17,070 nucleotides of DNA from Fimenecus sp045613685 (GTDB lineage Bacteria; Bacillota; Clostridia; Oscillospirales; Acutalibacteraceae), in contig JAZLBL010000028.1 in assembly GCA_045613685.1 (NCBI GenBank), forward strand, positions 1 through 17,070. The letters run 5' to 3'. The notes beneath the pieces were generated by a model that saw only the letters and a program-made list of their open reading frames with translations, searched no databases and was not told the origin of the DNA. The translations under genes and the position numbers were made by a program. Below, piece after piece: positions 1 to 6,053 of the stretch; the first letter of the stretch is position 1; each line of letters starts with the position of its first letter.

Positions 1-243
1 CAGAAGCACCGACCGAGCCGACAGGCGAGAATTAGGTGGCACGAGCAAAGCGAGTGACGGAGGGAGAGATGAAATTGTGACTACCCCTCAGTCGCTACGC
101 GACAGCTCCCTTACTCGCCTGCCGGCTCAGACAGCGCTAATTCAGCGTCCACTGGACGCTCGCGCCCTGACAAGGGGAGCCAAGACCCGTTCCAAAATGC
201 GAGATGTAACCTTTTCGGGCGATTCGTGAATCGCCCCTACATT
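1..243. repeat. GC-rich composite hairpin repeat region
   Basis: This non-coding stretch is visibly richer in G+C than the flanking genes and is packed with inverted repeats. A 15-nt arm at 15-29 (GAGCCGACAGGCGAG) is repeated inverted at 114-128 with one mismatch. GTCGC-TAC-GCGAC makes a small hairpin near 91-103. AGCGTCCA-C-TGGACGCT forms a near-perfect palindrome at 144-160. GGGCGATTC-GT-GAATCGCCC forms a 9-bp hairpin at 217-236, followed by CCTACATT. No plausible gene covers it. The architecture is that of dispersed intergenic repeats; copy number elsewhere in the genome cannot be seen from here. The rest, 244-290, is AT-rich and featureless. Confidence 0.6.
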
Positions 244-288
244 TGCGAAACATATTTATGACACAATCAACCCGACAAATTCAATTTT

Positions 289-335
289 GATTAAACAAAA
301 AAGGATGACTTCAATGTGGTATTGAAATCATCCTT
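289..335 (-). terminator. Intrinsic terminator of the antiporter gene
   Basis: Arms 301-315 and 321-335 form a 15-bp stem with one mismatch and a 5-nt loop (GTGGT). Reading the minus strand, the stem is followed by a T-rich run (complement of the A-run at 295-300). It lies 13 nt past the stop codon of the minus-strand antiporter. The plus strand also has T residues after the stem (337-343), so it may work in both directions. Confidence 0.85.
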
Positions 336-347
336 ATTTTTTTATTC

Positions 348-1619
348 TTATTTTGTTTTGTTTGTATCCCTTGCGCTGACTTTTTCATCAGGGTTGATTT
401 CACCAGCTTTAAGTAATGATACCTTTGTTAAGAATGGACCGAAAAGTTCATAAATAAGAACTGCAAAAAGAGTGATATTTGCAACGATTAGCCCTTCTGG
501 TCCTAATTCTTCTGCTTTGATTGCCATACCCAGTGCAACACCTGCTTGTGGGAAGAGTGTGATACCTAAATATTTAACAATATTCTTATCACACTTTGTT
601 GCCTTTGCGCTGATTGATGCACCATAGTATTTACCGATACAACGAGCGATAATATATATCAAACCGATACAAACAATTCCAACATCCTTGAATATTGAAA
701 GTTCAAGTTCTGCACCACTGATTACGAAAAACAAAATAAGTAATGGTGCTGTCCAACGGTCAACTCTATCCATTAGCTCTTCTGAAAAATCACAGATATT
801 GCAGAATACTGTGCCAAGCATCATACAAGCCAATAATGATGAGAATGCGATATGTACTCCGCCGATATTGAATTTAAGCATTGACAATGATACGGTTAAA
901 AATACGAATGTAACCGACATTGCAAGTCGCTTTGACCTTGAATGGAAGAACTTTTCACAAAATGTGAATAAGTATCCCATAACTGCACCGAGCACAAGTG
1001 ACAAAACAACTTCAAGAAGTGGTTCAATGATAATTGAAATAACATCAACGCTACCTACGATAAGTGCTTTTGCAATACCGAATGAAACTGCAAATACAAC
1101 CAAGCCCACAGCATCATCAAGTGCGACGATTGGCAAAAGAAGACTTGTAAGTGGACCTTTTGCTTTATATTGCTTTACAACCATCAAGGTTGCTGCAGGT
1201 GCTGTTGCAGTTGCAACTGCGCCAAGTGTAATTGCTGCAGGTAATGTTAATTTATCAGGTGCTGCCAAATGAACAATAACCAATATTATGTCCACAATTA
1301 CACAAGTTGCTAAAGCCTGAAAAATGCCAATTACTGTAGCTTGCTTACCAATCTTTTTAAGCTGTGATAATCTGAATTCATTACCAATTGAAAAGGCAAT
1401 AAACCCAAGTGCCACATCAGGAATAATGTCATAAGCATCAATATTTGCCATACTTGTAAAGCCAAAGCCGTTAAGTCCGAATGAGCCAAGAAAATATGGT
1501 CCTACAAGAATACCTGCAATAAGATATGCAGTAACGGCAGGGAGTTTAAATATTTTTGCAACACGAGATAACATAAGTCCCGCAAAAAGTGCAATGGACA
1601 AACAAAGTAAAGTTTCCAT
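348..1619 (-). CDS. CPA2-family cation:proton antiporter (Na+ or K+/H+)
   Basis: This 423-residue integral membrane protein has about 11-12 hydrophobic segments and resembles the exchanger domain of the CPA2 (KefB/NapA-like) family. It would swap Na+ or K+ for protons across the cytoplasmic membrane. Visible family features are the ATATAPAA segment near residues 136-143 and the paired aspartates D168-D169 in VALDDAVGL, which match the ion-binding DD of CPA2 exchangers. A C-terminal TrkA-N or RCK regulatory domain is absent; the tail is short and charged. The ATG at 1619 is preceded by AGAGGCG with 5-nt spacing. The gene is monocistronic, with its own promoter (1657-1685) and terminator. The transported ion cannot be told from the sequence. 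An open frame on the opposite strand inside it (688-1272) is a shadow. Confidence 0.85.
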   Translation of the reverse strand: METLLCLSIALFAGLMLSRVAKIFKLPAVTAYLIAGILVGPYFLGSFGLNGFGFTSMANIDAYDIIPDVALGFIAFSIGNEFRLSQLKKIGKQATVIGIFQALATCVIVDIILVIVHLAAPDKLTLPAAITLGAVATATAPAATLMVVKQYKAKGPLTSLLLPIVALDDAVGLVVFAVSFGIAKALIVGSVDVISIIIEPLLEVVLSLVLGAVMGYLFTFCEKFFHSRSKRLAMSVTFVFLTVSLSMLKFNIGGVHIAFSSLLACMMLGTVFCNICDFSEELMDRVDRWTAPLLILFFVISGAELELSIFKDVGIVCIGLIYIIARCIGKYYGASISAKATKCDKNIVKYLGITLFPQAGVALGMAIKAEELGPEGLIVANITLFAVLIYELFGPFLTKVSLLKAGEINPDEKVSARDTNKTK

Positions 1620-1656
1620 AATTTCGCCTCTAAATATACATTTTAAAACGTTTAAT

Positions 1657-1685
1657 ATTTTATCACTCGTTATTTAATTGTGCAA
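1657..1685 (-). promoter_or_regulatory. Sigma-A promoter for the antiporter
   Basis: On the minus strand, TTGCAC (1685-1680) and TAAAAT (1662-1657) are separated by 17 nt. The start codon lies about 40 nt downstream. Spacing is ideal and each box differs from consensus at one or two positions. Confidence 0.6.
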
Positions 1686-1763
1686 TAATCAAAGTGCCGT
1701 TTTAGATGATAATTTTTTATATATTTTTGGTAGAAATGACATCATAAAACTATTTGCATAATA

Positions 1764-1792
1764 TTGACAGTAATTTTTCTTTATGTTAATAT
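1764..1792 (+). promoter_or_regulatory. Sigma-A promoter for the regulator/ABC operon
   Basis: A consensus TTGACA (1764-1769) is followed after 17 nt by TAATAT (1787-1792). An alternative TATAAT at 1790-1795 has a 20-nt spacer. The start codon of the regulator gene is about 45 nt downstream. No clear Crp/Fnr-type palindrome was seen overlapping it. Confidence 0.65.
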
Positions 1793-1835
1793 AATAGTGT
1801 AAATTTGTATTATATAAGACAAAAAGGTGCTAGAA

Positions 1836-2480
1836 ATGACTAATTCAACATTAAACAGTGCTTTGAATTATCTTAAAAAGACAAAAATTTTTAAAGATGC
1901 AGACGAAAGACTTTTAACACGTGTATTAAAAGACCATGGTAAAACTATTTCGTATTCAAAAAATGACATAGTTTTTTCAAAAGAAACCTATTCACCTGTT
2001 ATCTGCATTATCATCAAAGGTGAAGCAAGAGTGAGCAAAGGTGATACTGTTATTTCGCATTTAAAAGATGGCGAGATTTTCGGTGCTGCGTTTTTATATA
2101 ATCATAATTATGAATTTGAAAACACTGTTACTGCGCTTACTCCCCTTAAAGTTGTTATTATTGAAAAAAGTGGTATTGACACTCTTATTCAAAATGACAG
2201 TTCGGTATCTTTCAACTATATCACCTATCTTTCTGAGAGAATTGGTTTTTTGAACTCAAAAATTGAGGGATACACCAAATCTTCTGCTGAAGAAAAGTTA
2301 TTGCTCTATCTTCAAAAAAATAGTGATAATTTTGATGGCAAATGTGAAATATCCGTTTCAATGACAGAACTTTCTCGTGTTTTGCACATCAGTCGTGCAA
2401 GTCTATACAGAGTTATTGAAACTCTTGAAACTCAAGAAAAAATCTGCCGTGACGGTAAAAAAATATATTTAAAAGGATGA
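1836..2480 (+). CDS. Crp/Fnr-family transcriptional regulator
   Basis: This is a 214-residue cytoplasmic DNA-binding protein. Residues about 15-125 look like a cyclic-nucleotide-binding-type beta-barrel (KGEARVSKGD, LKDGEIFGAA), followed by a long dimer helix and a C-terminal winged helix in roughly the last 42 residues (MTELSRVLHISRASLYRVIE). No cysteine cluster for an Fe-S centre is visible, so oxygen sensing of the FNR type is unlikely; the effector is unknown. I choose ATG 1836 because AAGGTG lies 5-6 nt before it. A GTG at 1827 would extend the protein by three residues but would sit on that RBS. It is the first gene of an operon with an ABC importer, overlapping or abutting the lipoprotein gene, so it most likely controls that importer. 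Confidence 0.85.
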   Translation: MTNSTLNSALNYLKKTKIFKDADERLLTRVLKDHGKTISYSKNDIVFSKETYSPVICIIIKGEARVSKGDTVISHLKDGEIFGAAFLYNHNYEFENTVTALTPLKVVIIEKSGIDTLIQNDSSVSFNYITYLSERIGFLNSKIEGYTKSSAEEKLLLYLQKNSDNFDGKCEISVSMTELSRVLHISRASLYRVIETLETQEKICRDGKKIYLKG

Positions 2481-2485
2481 TTAAA

Positions 2486-3457
2486 ATGAAAAAGGTGATT
2501 TCACTACTTCTTGTATTTGCAATTTTATTTGCTTTTGCAGCTTGCAATACAACAAAAGAAGAACCCTATCAAAGCGTTAATATGAGAGTTGCAGGTCTTG
2601 CTGGACCTACTGGTATCGGTATGGTTAACCTTATGAAGAGTCAGGACGACAAAACAGCAAAAAACAATTATACATTCTCAGTTGTTAGTGACCCTACTGA
2701 AATTGTTTCAGGTATGACTAACAATTCATATGATATTGCAGCATGCCCTATCAACCTTGCAGCTACACTCTATAACAAGCTTCAAGGTAATATTCAGGTG
2801 CTTTCAGTAAACACAAAAGGTGTGCTCTATATTCTTGAAAAGGGCAACACAATCAACTCACTTTCTGACCTTGCAGGCAAAAAGCTCTATGCAACAGGTC
2901 AGGGTTCAACTCCTGAATATATTCTCAATTATCTTCTCGAAAAGAGTGGTATTGCAGACAAGGTTGAAGTTGAATATGTTACATCTCACGACGAATTAGC
3001 AACGCTTGCAGCATCAGGCAAGGCTACAATTTCAATGTTACCTGAGCCAAAGGTTACTGCAGCACTCACAAAAAATGCAGATTTGAAAATTGCACTCAAT
3101 CTTACAGCAGAATTCGAGAAAATAAGCGGCAAGACACTTATTCAAGGTGTTGTTATTGCTAAAAAGGACTTTGTAGAGCAAAATCCAGAAGCAGTTAAAA
3201 TGTTCTTGAAAGAATATGAAGCATCAATTAATGCTGCAAACAATGACATTGAAACAACATCTGCACTTTGCGAGCAATACGGTATTATTCCAAAGGCAGC
3301 AGTTGCTAAAAAGGCTATTCCAAATTGTAATATAGCATATATTGACGGTGCTGATATGAAATCATCAGTACTTGCAAACCTTCAGATTTTCTTTGATGCT
3401 AACCCTAAATCTATTGGAGGAAAGTTACCAAATGATGACTTCTATTTCGGAGCATAA
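2486..3457 (+). CDS. ABC transporter substrate-binding lipoprotein (NitT/TauT type)
   Basis: This 323-residue extracytoplasmic protein begins with a lipoprotein signal (MKKVISLLLVFAILFAFAAC), the lipobox cysteine being residue 20. The mature part resembles the SsuA/TauA/ThiY-like binding proteins: a first lobe with MRVAGLAGPTGIGMVNL, a central segment LAGKKLYATGQGSTPEYIL, and a later region with the MLPEPKV motif. The start is ATG 2486, 8 nt after AAAAGGA; an ATG at 2477 overlaps the previous stop codon and the RBS itself. It is followed directly by the permease and ATPase genes. The class imports small anions, sulfonates, pyrimidine precursors or other small organics; the actual ligand cannot be told here. 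Confidence 0.85.
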   Translation: MKKVISLLLVFAILFAFAACNTTKEEPYQSVNMRVAGLAGPTGIGMVNLMKSQDDKTAKNNYTFSVVSDPTEIVSGMTNNSYDIAACPINLAATLYNKLQGNIQVLSVNTKGVLYILEKGNTINSLSDLAGKKLYATGQGSTPEYILNYLLEKSGIADKVEVEYVTSHDELATLAASGKATISMLPEPKVTAALTKNADLKIALNLTAEFEKISGKTLIQGVVIAKKDFVEQNPEAVKMFLKEYEASINAANNDIETTSALCEQYGIIPKAAVAKKAIPNCNIAYIDGADMKSSVLANLQIFFDANPKSIGGKLPNDDFYFGA

Positions 3458-4247
3458 AACAAAGGTAACAATTAAAAAGATTTCAAAAATAGCCCTAACC
3501 ATTATTTTCTGGTTAGGGCTTTGGCTCATTGTATATAAAGTTGTTGGACTTGATGTTTTGATTGCATCCCCTATCCACGTTGGAAAAAGATTATTAAAGT
3601 TTTTGCCAAGTGGTGAATTTTGGCTTACGATTTTCAACTCATTTAAGGGCATTTCGTTGGGATATATAATCGGTGTATTAATCGGTAGTGTTTTGGGTGT
3701 TATCACAGCATTTTCAAGCACGTTAAACACACTTTTCAAACCATTTTTAACAGCGGTAAAGACAACGCCAGTTGTATCTTTTATTATTCTTGCCCTTATC
3801 TGGCTTGATAAAGTGAGTGTACCGATTTTTATTACAATGCTTATGGTTATGCCTGTTGTGTGGGCTAATGTTACAAGTTCAATTTTAAATACTGACAAAA
3901 GTCTTATTGAAATGGCAAATGCTTATAATTTCGGCTTTTCTAAGAAATTGAAACTCATATTCTTGCCATCTGCCGTGCCATCTTTTGTATCGGCTTGTAA
4001 AGTCTCTGTTGGTATGGGTTGGAAAGCAGGAATTGCAGCAGAAGTTCTTTGCACACCACAGAATTCTATTGGTATAAATCTTCGTAATTCACAAGTTTAT
4101 ATTGAAACTGTTGACCTTTTCGCGTGGACAGTTGTTGTTATTATTTTAAGTCTTCTACTTGAAAAAGTTTTAGTTGCAATTCTTGATTTTATCTTTAAAA
4201 AGATTATGTCAAAGGGAGGTTATTTTATTGAAAATACAGATAAATAA
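3432..4247 (+). CDS. ABC transporter permease (TauC/SsuC-like)
   Basis: This 271-residue inner-membrane protein has about six hydrophobic segments and a binding-protein-dependent transport signature. The EAA-type coupling loop is visible from about residue 160 (EMANAYNFGFSKKLKLIFLP), where the ATPase docks. I place the start at ATG 3432 (an adjacent ATG is at 3435), because GGAGG at 3416-3420 lies 11 nt upstream; an ATG at 3372 would put 60 nt more over the lipoprotein gene without an RBS. The gene overlaps the end of the lipoprotein gene by about 26 nt and the start of the ATPase gene by 20 nt, which points to translational coupling. Confidence 0.85.
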   Translation: MMTSISEHKTKVTIKKISKIALTIIFWLGLWLIVYKVVGLDVLIASPIHVGKRLLKFLPSGEFWLTIFNSFKGISLGYIIGVLIGSVLGVITAFSSTLNTLFKPFLTAVKTTPVVSFIILALIWLDKVSVPIFITMLMVMPVVWANVTSSILNTDKSLIEMANAYNFGFSKKLKLIFLPSAVPSFVSACKVSVGMGWKAGIAAEVLCTPQNSIGINLRNSQVYIETVDLFAWTVVVIILSLLLEKVLVAILDFIFKKIMSKGGYFIENTDK

Positions 4248-4785
4248 TCTCAAAAAAAAATATGGTGATAAGATAGTATTTGAAAACTACACAAATACTT
4301 TTGATTTTGACGGAATTTTACTTATTAAGGGTGTTTCGGGACTTGGTAAAACTACACTTATGAGAATTATTGCAGGACTTGAAAAAGCAGACAAAGGCGA
4401 AATACAAAAAGATGCAAAATCAATATCTTTTATGTTTCAGGAAGACCGACTTATCCCATTTGTTTCGGTGCTTAAAAACATAACTGCAGTTTGTAGTGAA
4501 GAAAAGGCTCTTAAATATTTAAAACTCATGGGACTTGAAAATGAAAAGGATAATTCTCCCCTGTCTTTAAGTGGTGGTATGAAAAGACGAGTTTCTCTTG
4601 CTCGTGCACTTTGTTTTGACAGTGATTTGGTTATTCTCGACGAGCCATTCAAGGGACTTGACGAAAATCTCAAAGCAACTATTTGTGAAATAATCAAAAA
4701 AGAAAGTAAGCAGAGAGATTTTATAATAATCAGCCACGATAGTGAAGATGCAGAGCTTTTGAATGCAAAAGTTATGGAAATATGA
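4228..4785 (+). CDS. ABC transporter ATPase with a TTG start
   Basis: This 185-residue nucleotide-binding subunit powers the importer encoded just upstream. All main motifs are visible: Walker A GVSGLGKT (35-42), Q-loop MFQED, signature LSGGM (114-118), Walker B LVILDEP (134-140) and H-loop H170 in ISHD. It is shorter than the usual 240-260 residues of SsuB/TauB proteins, lacking most of the region after the H-loop. The start is TTG 4228, which has AGGGAGG at a spacing of 8 nt and gives the family-typical first strand KIQINNLKKKYG; the first in-frame ATG (4174) lies deep inside the permease gene and lacks an RBS. It is the last gene of the operon. Confidence 0.85.
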   Translation: MKIQINNLKKKYGDKIVFENYTNTFDFDGILLIKGVSGLGKTTLMRIIAGLEKADKGEIQKDAKSISFMFQEDRLIPFVSVLKNITAVCSEEKALKYLKLMGLENEKDNSPLSLSGGMKRRVSLARALCFDSDLVILDEPFKGLDENLKATICEIIKKESKQRDFIIISHDSEDAELLNAKVMEI

Positions 4786-4811
4786 AAAAGACACCCGAGT
4801 GGGTGTCTTTT
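4786..4811. terminator. Bidirectional terminator between convergent genes
   Basis: AAAAGACACCC (4786-4796) and GGGTGTCTTTT (4801-4811) form a perfect 11-bp stem with a GAGT loop. A-rich and T-rich sides let it end both the ABC operon (stop at 4783-4785) and the convergent minus-strand gene (stop at 4813-4815). Confidence 0.9.
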
Positions 4812-4812
4812 C

Positions 4813-5337
4813 TTATGGCTCTAATATCGCTTCTATATTTTTTCTAGCATAATCAATTATCTGCTGATGCAAGTTTTCATATTCATAAAACTTATCATCA
4901 AAACTATCAAAATCAAATCTTTCAGTTTGTGCTTGATACTCTTCAATATCATTTGAAATAAATGATGTTAAACAATTAACATCAATATCGTTGTCAGAAA
5001 TAAATCTATCATATAATTTTTTCAAGTCAGTTGCACCAATTTCATTAAGTGCTTCACTGACATAAGGTGCACATTCACGGCTTGAATTCACAAAGAACTG
5101 GCACAACCCACCATTATTGACTTCCATTTCAAACTCAATAAGAGAATAAAGTAATTTTTGTTTTTTGGAAATTATAGGGTCTTTTATATCAAACACTGCA
5201 TCTTCGCACAAACAATTAATTGCATCAAAAAATTGCTCATCATCAAGGTTCAAGATTTGTTCCTTACCCATTGCTCTGATTTTCTTTGCCTTTTTCATAT
5301 TTTTCATATTGAAAAGTATTGTTCCTAAAATGCCCAT
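4813..5337 (-). CDS. DMP19/DUF4375-family protein
   Basis: This 174-residue soluble, acidic protein has a helical core around residues 65-110 carrying NGGLCQFFVNSS, followed by a conserved-looking APYVSEALNEIGA. This pattern is characteristic of the DUF4375 family, named after the Neisseria DNA-mimic protein DMP19. Whether this copy mimics DNA is unknown; many family members are uncharacterised. The first roughly 25 residues are basic and hydrophobic (MGILGTILFNMKNMKKAKK) and precede the domain. The RBS AAAGGTG (complement of 5343-5349) supports the ATG at 5337. The gene stands alone and converges on the ABC operon, sharing its terminator. Confidence 0.65.
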   Translation of the reverse strand: MGILGTILFNMKNMKKAKKIRAMGKEQILNLDDEQFFDAINCLCEDAVFDIKDPIISKKQKLLYSLIEFEMEVNNGGLCQFFVNSSRECAPYVSEALNEIGATDLKKLYDRFISDNDIDVNCLTSFISNDIEEYQAQTERFDFDSFDDKFYEYENLHQQIIDYARKNIEAILEP

Positions 5338-5370
5338 AATAACACCTTTTTCTTTTTTGATGATGAGTTT

Positions 5371-5399
5371 ATTCTACAGCAAACATCTTGTTAAGTAAA
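5371..5399 (-). promoter_or_regulatory. Possible promoter of the DMP19-like gene
   Basis: On the minus strand, TTTACT (5399-5394) and TAGAAT (5376-5371) are 17 nt apart, about 35 nt before the start codon. The -35 box matches consensus at only four positions. Confidence 0.35.
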
Positions 5400-5467
5400 T
5401 AAAAAATGCAAAAATATAGAAAAAATATGACAAAATGATAGAAGTTGTGACCAGACTTTTTATCTAT

Positions 5468-5537
5468 TCACTATTACTTCTTACTTTCCAAAAATCCCGT
5501 ATTAAGTGAAAAGTGAAGAGTTAATAGGTAATAAGTA
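5468..5537. repeat. Two inverted arrays of a degenerate heptamer
   Basis: Read in 7-nt steps, 5503-5537 is TAAGTGA, AAAGTGA, AGAGTTA, ATAGGTA, ATAAGTA: five degenerate copies of a unit close to ATAGTGA. The stretch 5468-5488 holds three copies of the same unit in inverse orientation (TCACTAT, TACTTCT, TACTTTC). Between them sits AAAAATCCCG (5490-5499), an exact inverted match to 5561-5570. The tract is non-coding. Confidence 0.55.
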
Positions 5538-5570
5538 AAAATCCCAAACGCTTTCGCATTCGGGATTTTT
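5537..5570 (-). terminator. Terminator hairpin after the duplicated tRNA-Leu end
   Basis: AAAAATCCC (5537-5545) pairs with GGGATTTTT (5562-5570); inner pairs around a TTTC loop are partly mismatched. On the minus strand it follows directly the tRNA-Leu-like 3' end at 5571-5591, just as the terminator at 5746-5783 follows the intact tRNA. Confidence 0.55.
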
Positions 5571-5591
5571 GGTGCTGGTGACCGGACTTGA
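5569..5591 (-). pseudogene. Duplicated 3' end of tRNA-Leu (T-loop to CCA)
   Basis: These 23 nt are identical to 5782-5804, which is the 3' acceptor strand, encoded CCA and part of the T-arm of the intact tRNA-Leu. The identity stops in the T-loop; the remaining tRNA body is missing and an unrelated hairpin-rich element starts there. It is either a tRNA remnant or a recombination/attachment-type duplicate. It cannot make a functional tRNA. Confidence 0.65.
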
Positions 5592-5732
5592 CAGTCTGCC
5601 GCGTCTTCGCCTTGCATACTGCTCGCTTGGCGACCCAAATTCTTTGAATTTCGGTACCCGCCAACCGTCTTTGCCTAAAAACAATCCACTGGATTGTTTT
5701 CTTCACGGCAAAACCCAAAGGGTTCAAGTCCG
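5583..5732. repeat. 150-bp hairpin element with 9-bp terminal inverted repeats
   Basis: The element is bounded by CGGACTTGA (5583-5591) and its exact inverse TCAAGTCCG (5724-5732). Both ends read as the T-loop sequence of a tRNA, in opposite orientations. Inside are AAATTC-TTT-GAATTT (5637-5651) and a palindrome with 11-bp arms at 5678-5688 and 5690-5700. G+C content of the left half is clearly higher than in the surroundings. It encodes no convincing protein; the open frames crossing it are incidental. The size and ends recall a MITE-like or tRNA-targeting dispersed repeat. No transposase or target-site duplication is evident. Confidence 0.5.
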
Positions 5733-5745
5733 TCCATTTTACAAA

Positions 5746-5783
5746 AATAAAAGAGATAACGCAAAAGCGTTATCTCTTTTATT
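5746..5783 (-). terminator. Terminator of tRNA-Leu
   Basis: A perfect 17-bp stem, 5746-5762 against 5767-5783, with an AAAA loop. On the minus strand it begins right at the encoded CCA end and is followed by TTTTG. It would end transcription of the tRNA gene. Confidence 0.85.
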
Positions 5784-5869
5784 GGTGCTGGTGACCGGAC
5801 TTGAACCGGTACGGTATTGCTACCGAGGGATTTTAAGTCCCTTGCGTCTGCCGATTTCGCCACACCAGC
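5783..5869 (-). tRNA. tRNA-Leu (anticodon TAA)
   Basis: The 87-nt gene folds as a class II tRNA: acceptor GCTGGTG pairs with CACCAGC, discriminator A, encoded CCA. The anticodon stem is AGGGA/TCCCT with loop CTTAAAA, giving anticodon TAA at 5835-5833. A long variable arm (CGGTAGC-AAT-ACCG region) and a T-arm with TTCAAGT are present. It decodes UUA (and UUG by wobble). A consensus promoter lies 22 nt upstream. Confidence 0.95.
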
Positions 5870-5891
5870 ATACTGTCTTGACAGCCTTTAT

Positions 5892-5920
5892 ATTATATAT
5901 TAGTAAATCTCAAATGTCAA
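5892..5920 (-). promoter_or_regulatory. Consensus promoter of tRNA-Leu
   Basis: On the minus strand, TTGACA (5920-5915), 17 nt, TATAAT (5897-5892): both boxes match the sigma-A consensus fully. The tRNA 5' end (5869) is 22 nt downstream. Confidence 0.9.
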
Positions 5921-5972
5921 GAATAATATTAAATTTCGTCTTTTTGAACAATTATAACTCTTTCTTTTCTAA

Positions 5973-6001
5973 TTGACCTGATTTTAAAGATTTGTTATAC
6001 T
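5973..6001 (+). promoter_or_regulatory. Promoter of the L-fucose operon
   Basis: TTGACC (5973-5978), 17-nt spacer, TATACT (5996-6001). The start codon of the isomerase gene is about 52 nt downstream. No catabolite-repression or other operator palindrome was recognised nearby. Confidence 0.75.
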
Positions 6002-6053
6002 ATATTATGTATGAAATTAATACTTATTTCACTTTTTAAAAGGAGATTTTATT

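Noticed and set aside
688..1272. Long open frame on the plus strand, opposite the antiporter gene
   Set aside because: Its translation is low-complexity Ser/Thr/Asn-rich, it has no RBS, and it mirrors the codons of the well-supported antiporter gene.
3425..3898. Minus-strand open frame inside the permease gene
   Set aside because: It is entirely antisense to a recognisable membrane permease and has no RBS or family resemblance.
5502..5863. Several short minus-strand open frames over the repeat and tRNA
   Set aside because: They read through the tRNA body, terminators and repeats, and overlap each other in different frames; no coding support.
5878..5897. TTGACA-like word followed by TATTAT on the plus strand after tRNA-Leu
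   Set aside because: Spacing between boxes is too short, and the same bases form the tRNA-Leu promoter on the minus strand.
5569..5976. Plus-strand open frame crossing the repeat element and tRNA-Leu
   Set aside because: It runs antisense through an intact tRNA and repeat DNA, with no RBS; the peptide is a by-product of tRNA and hairpin sequence.
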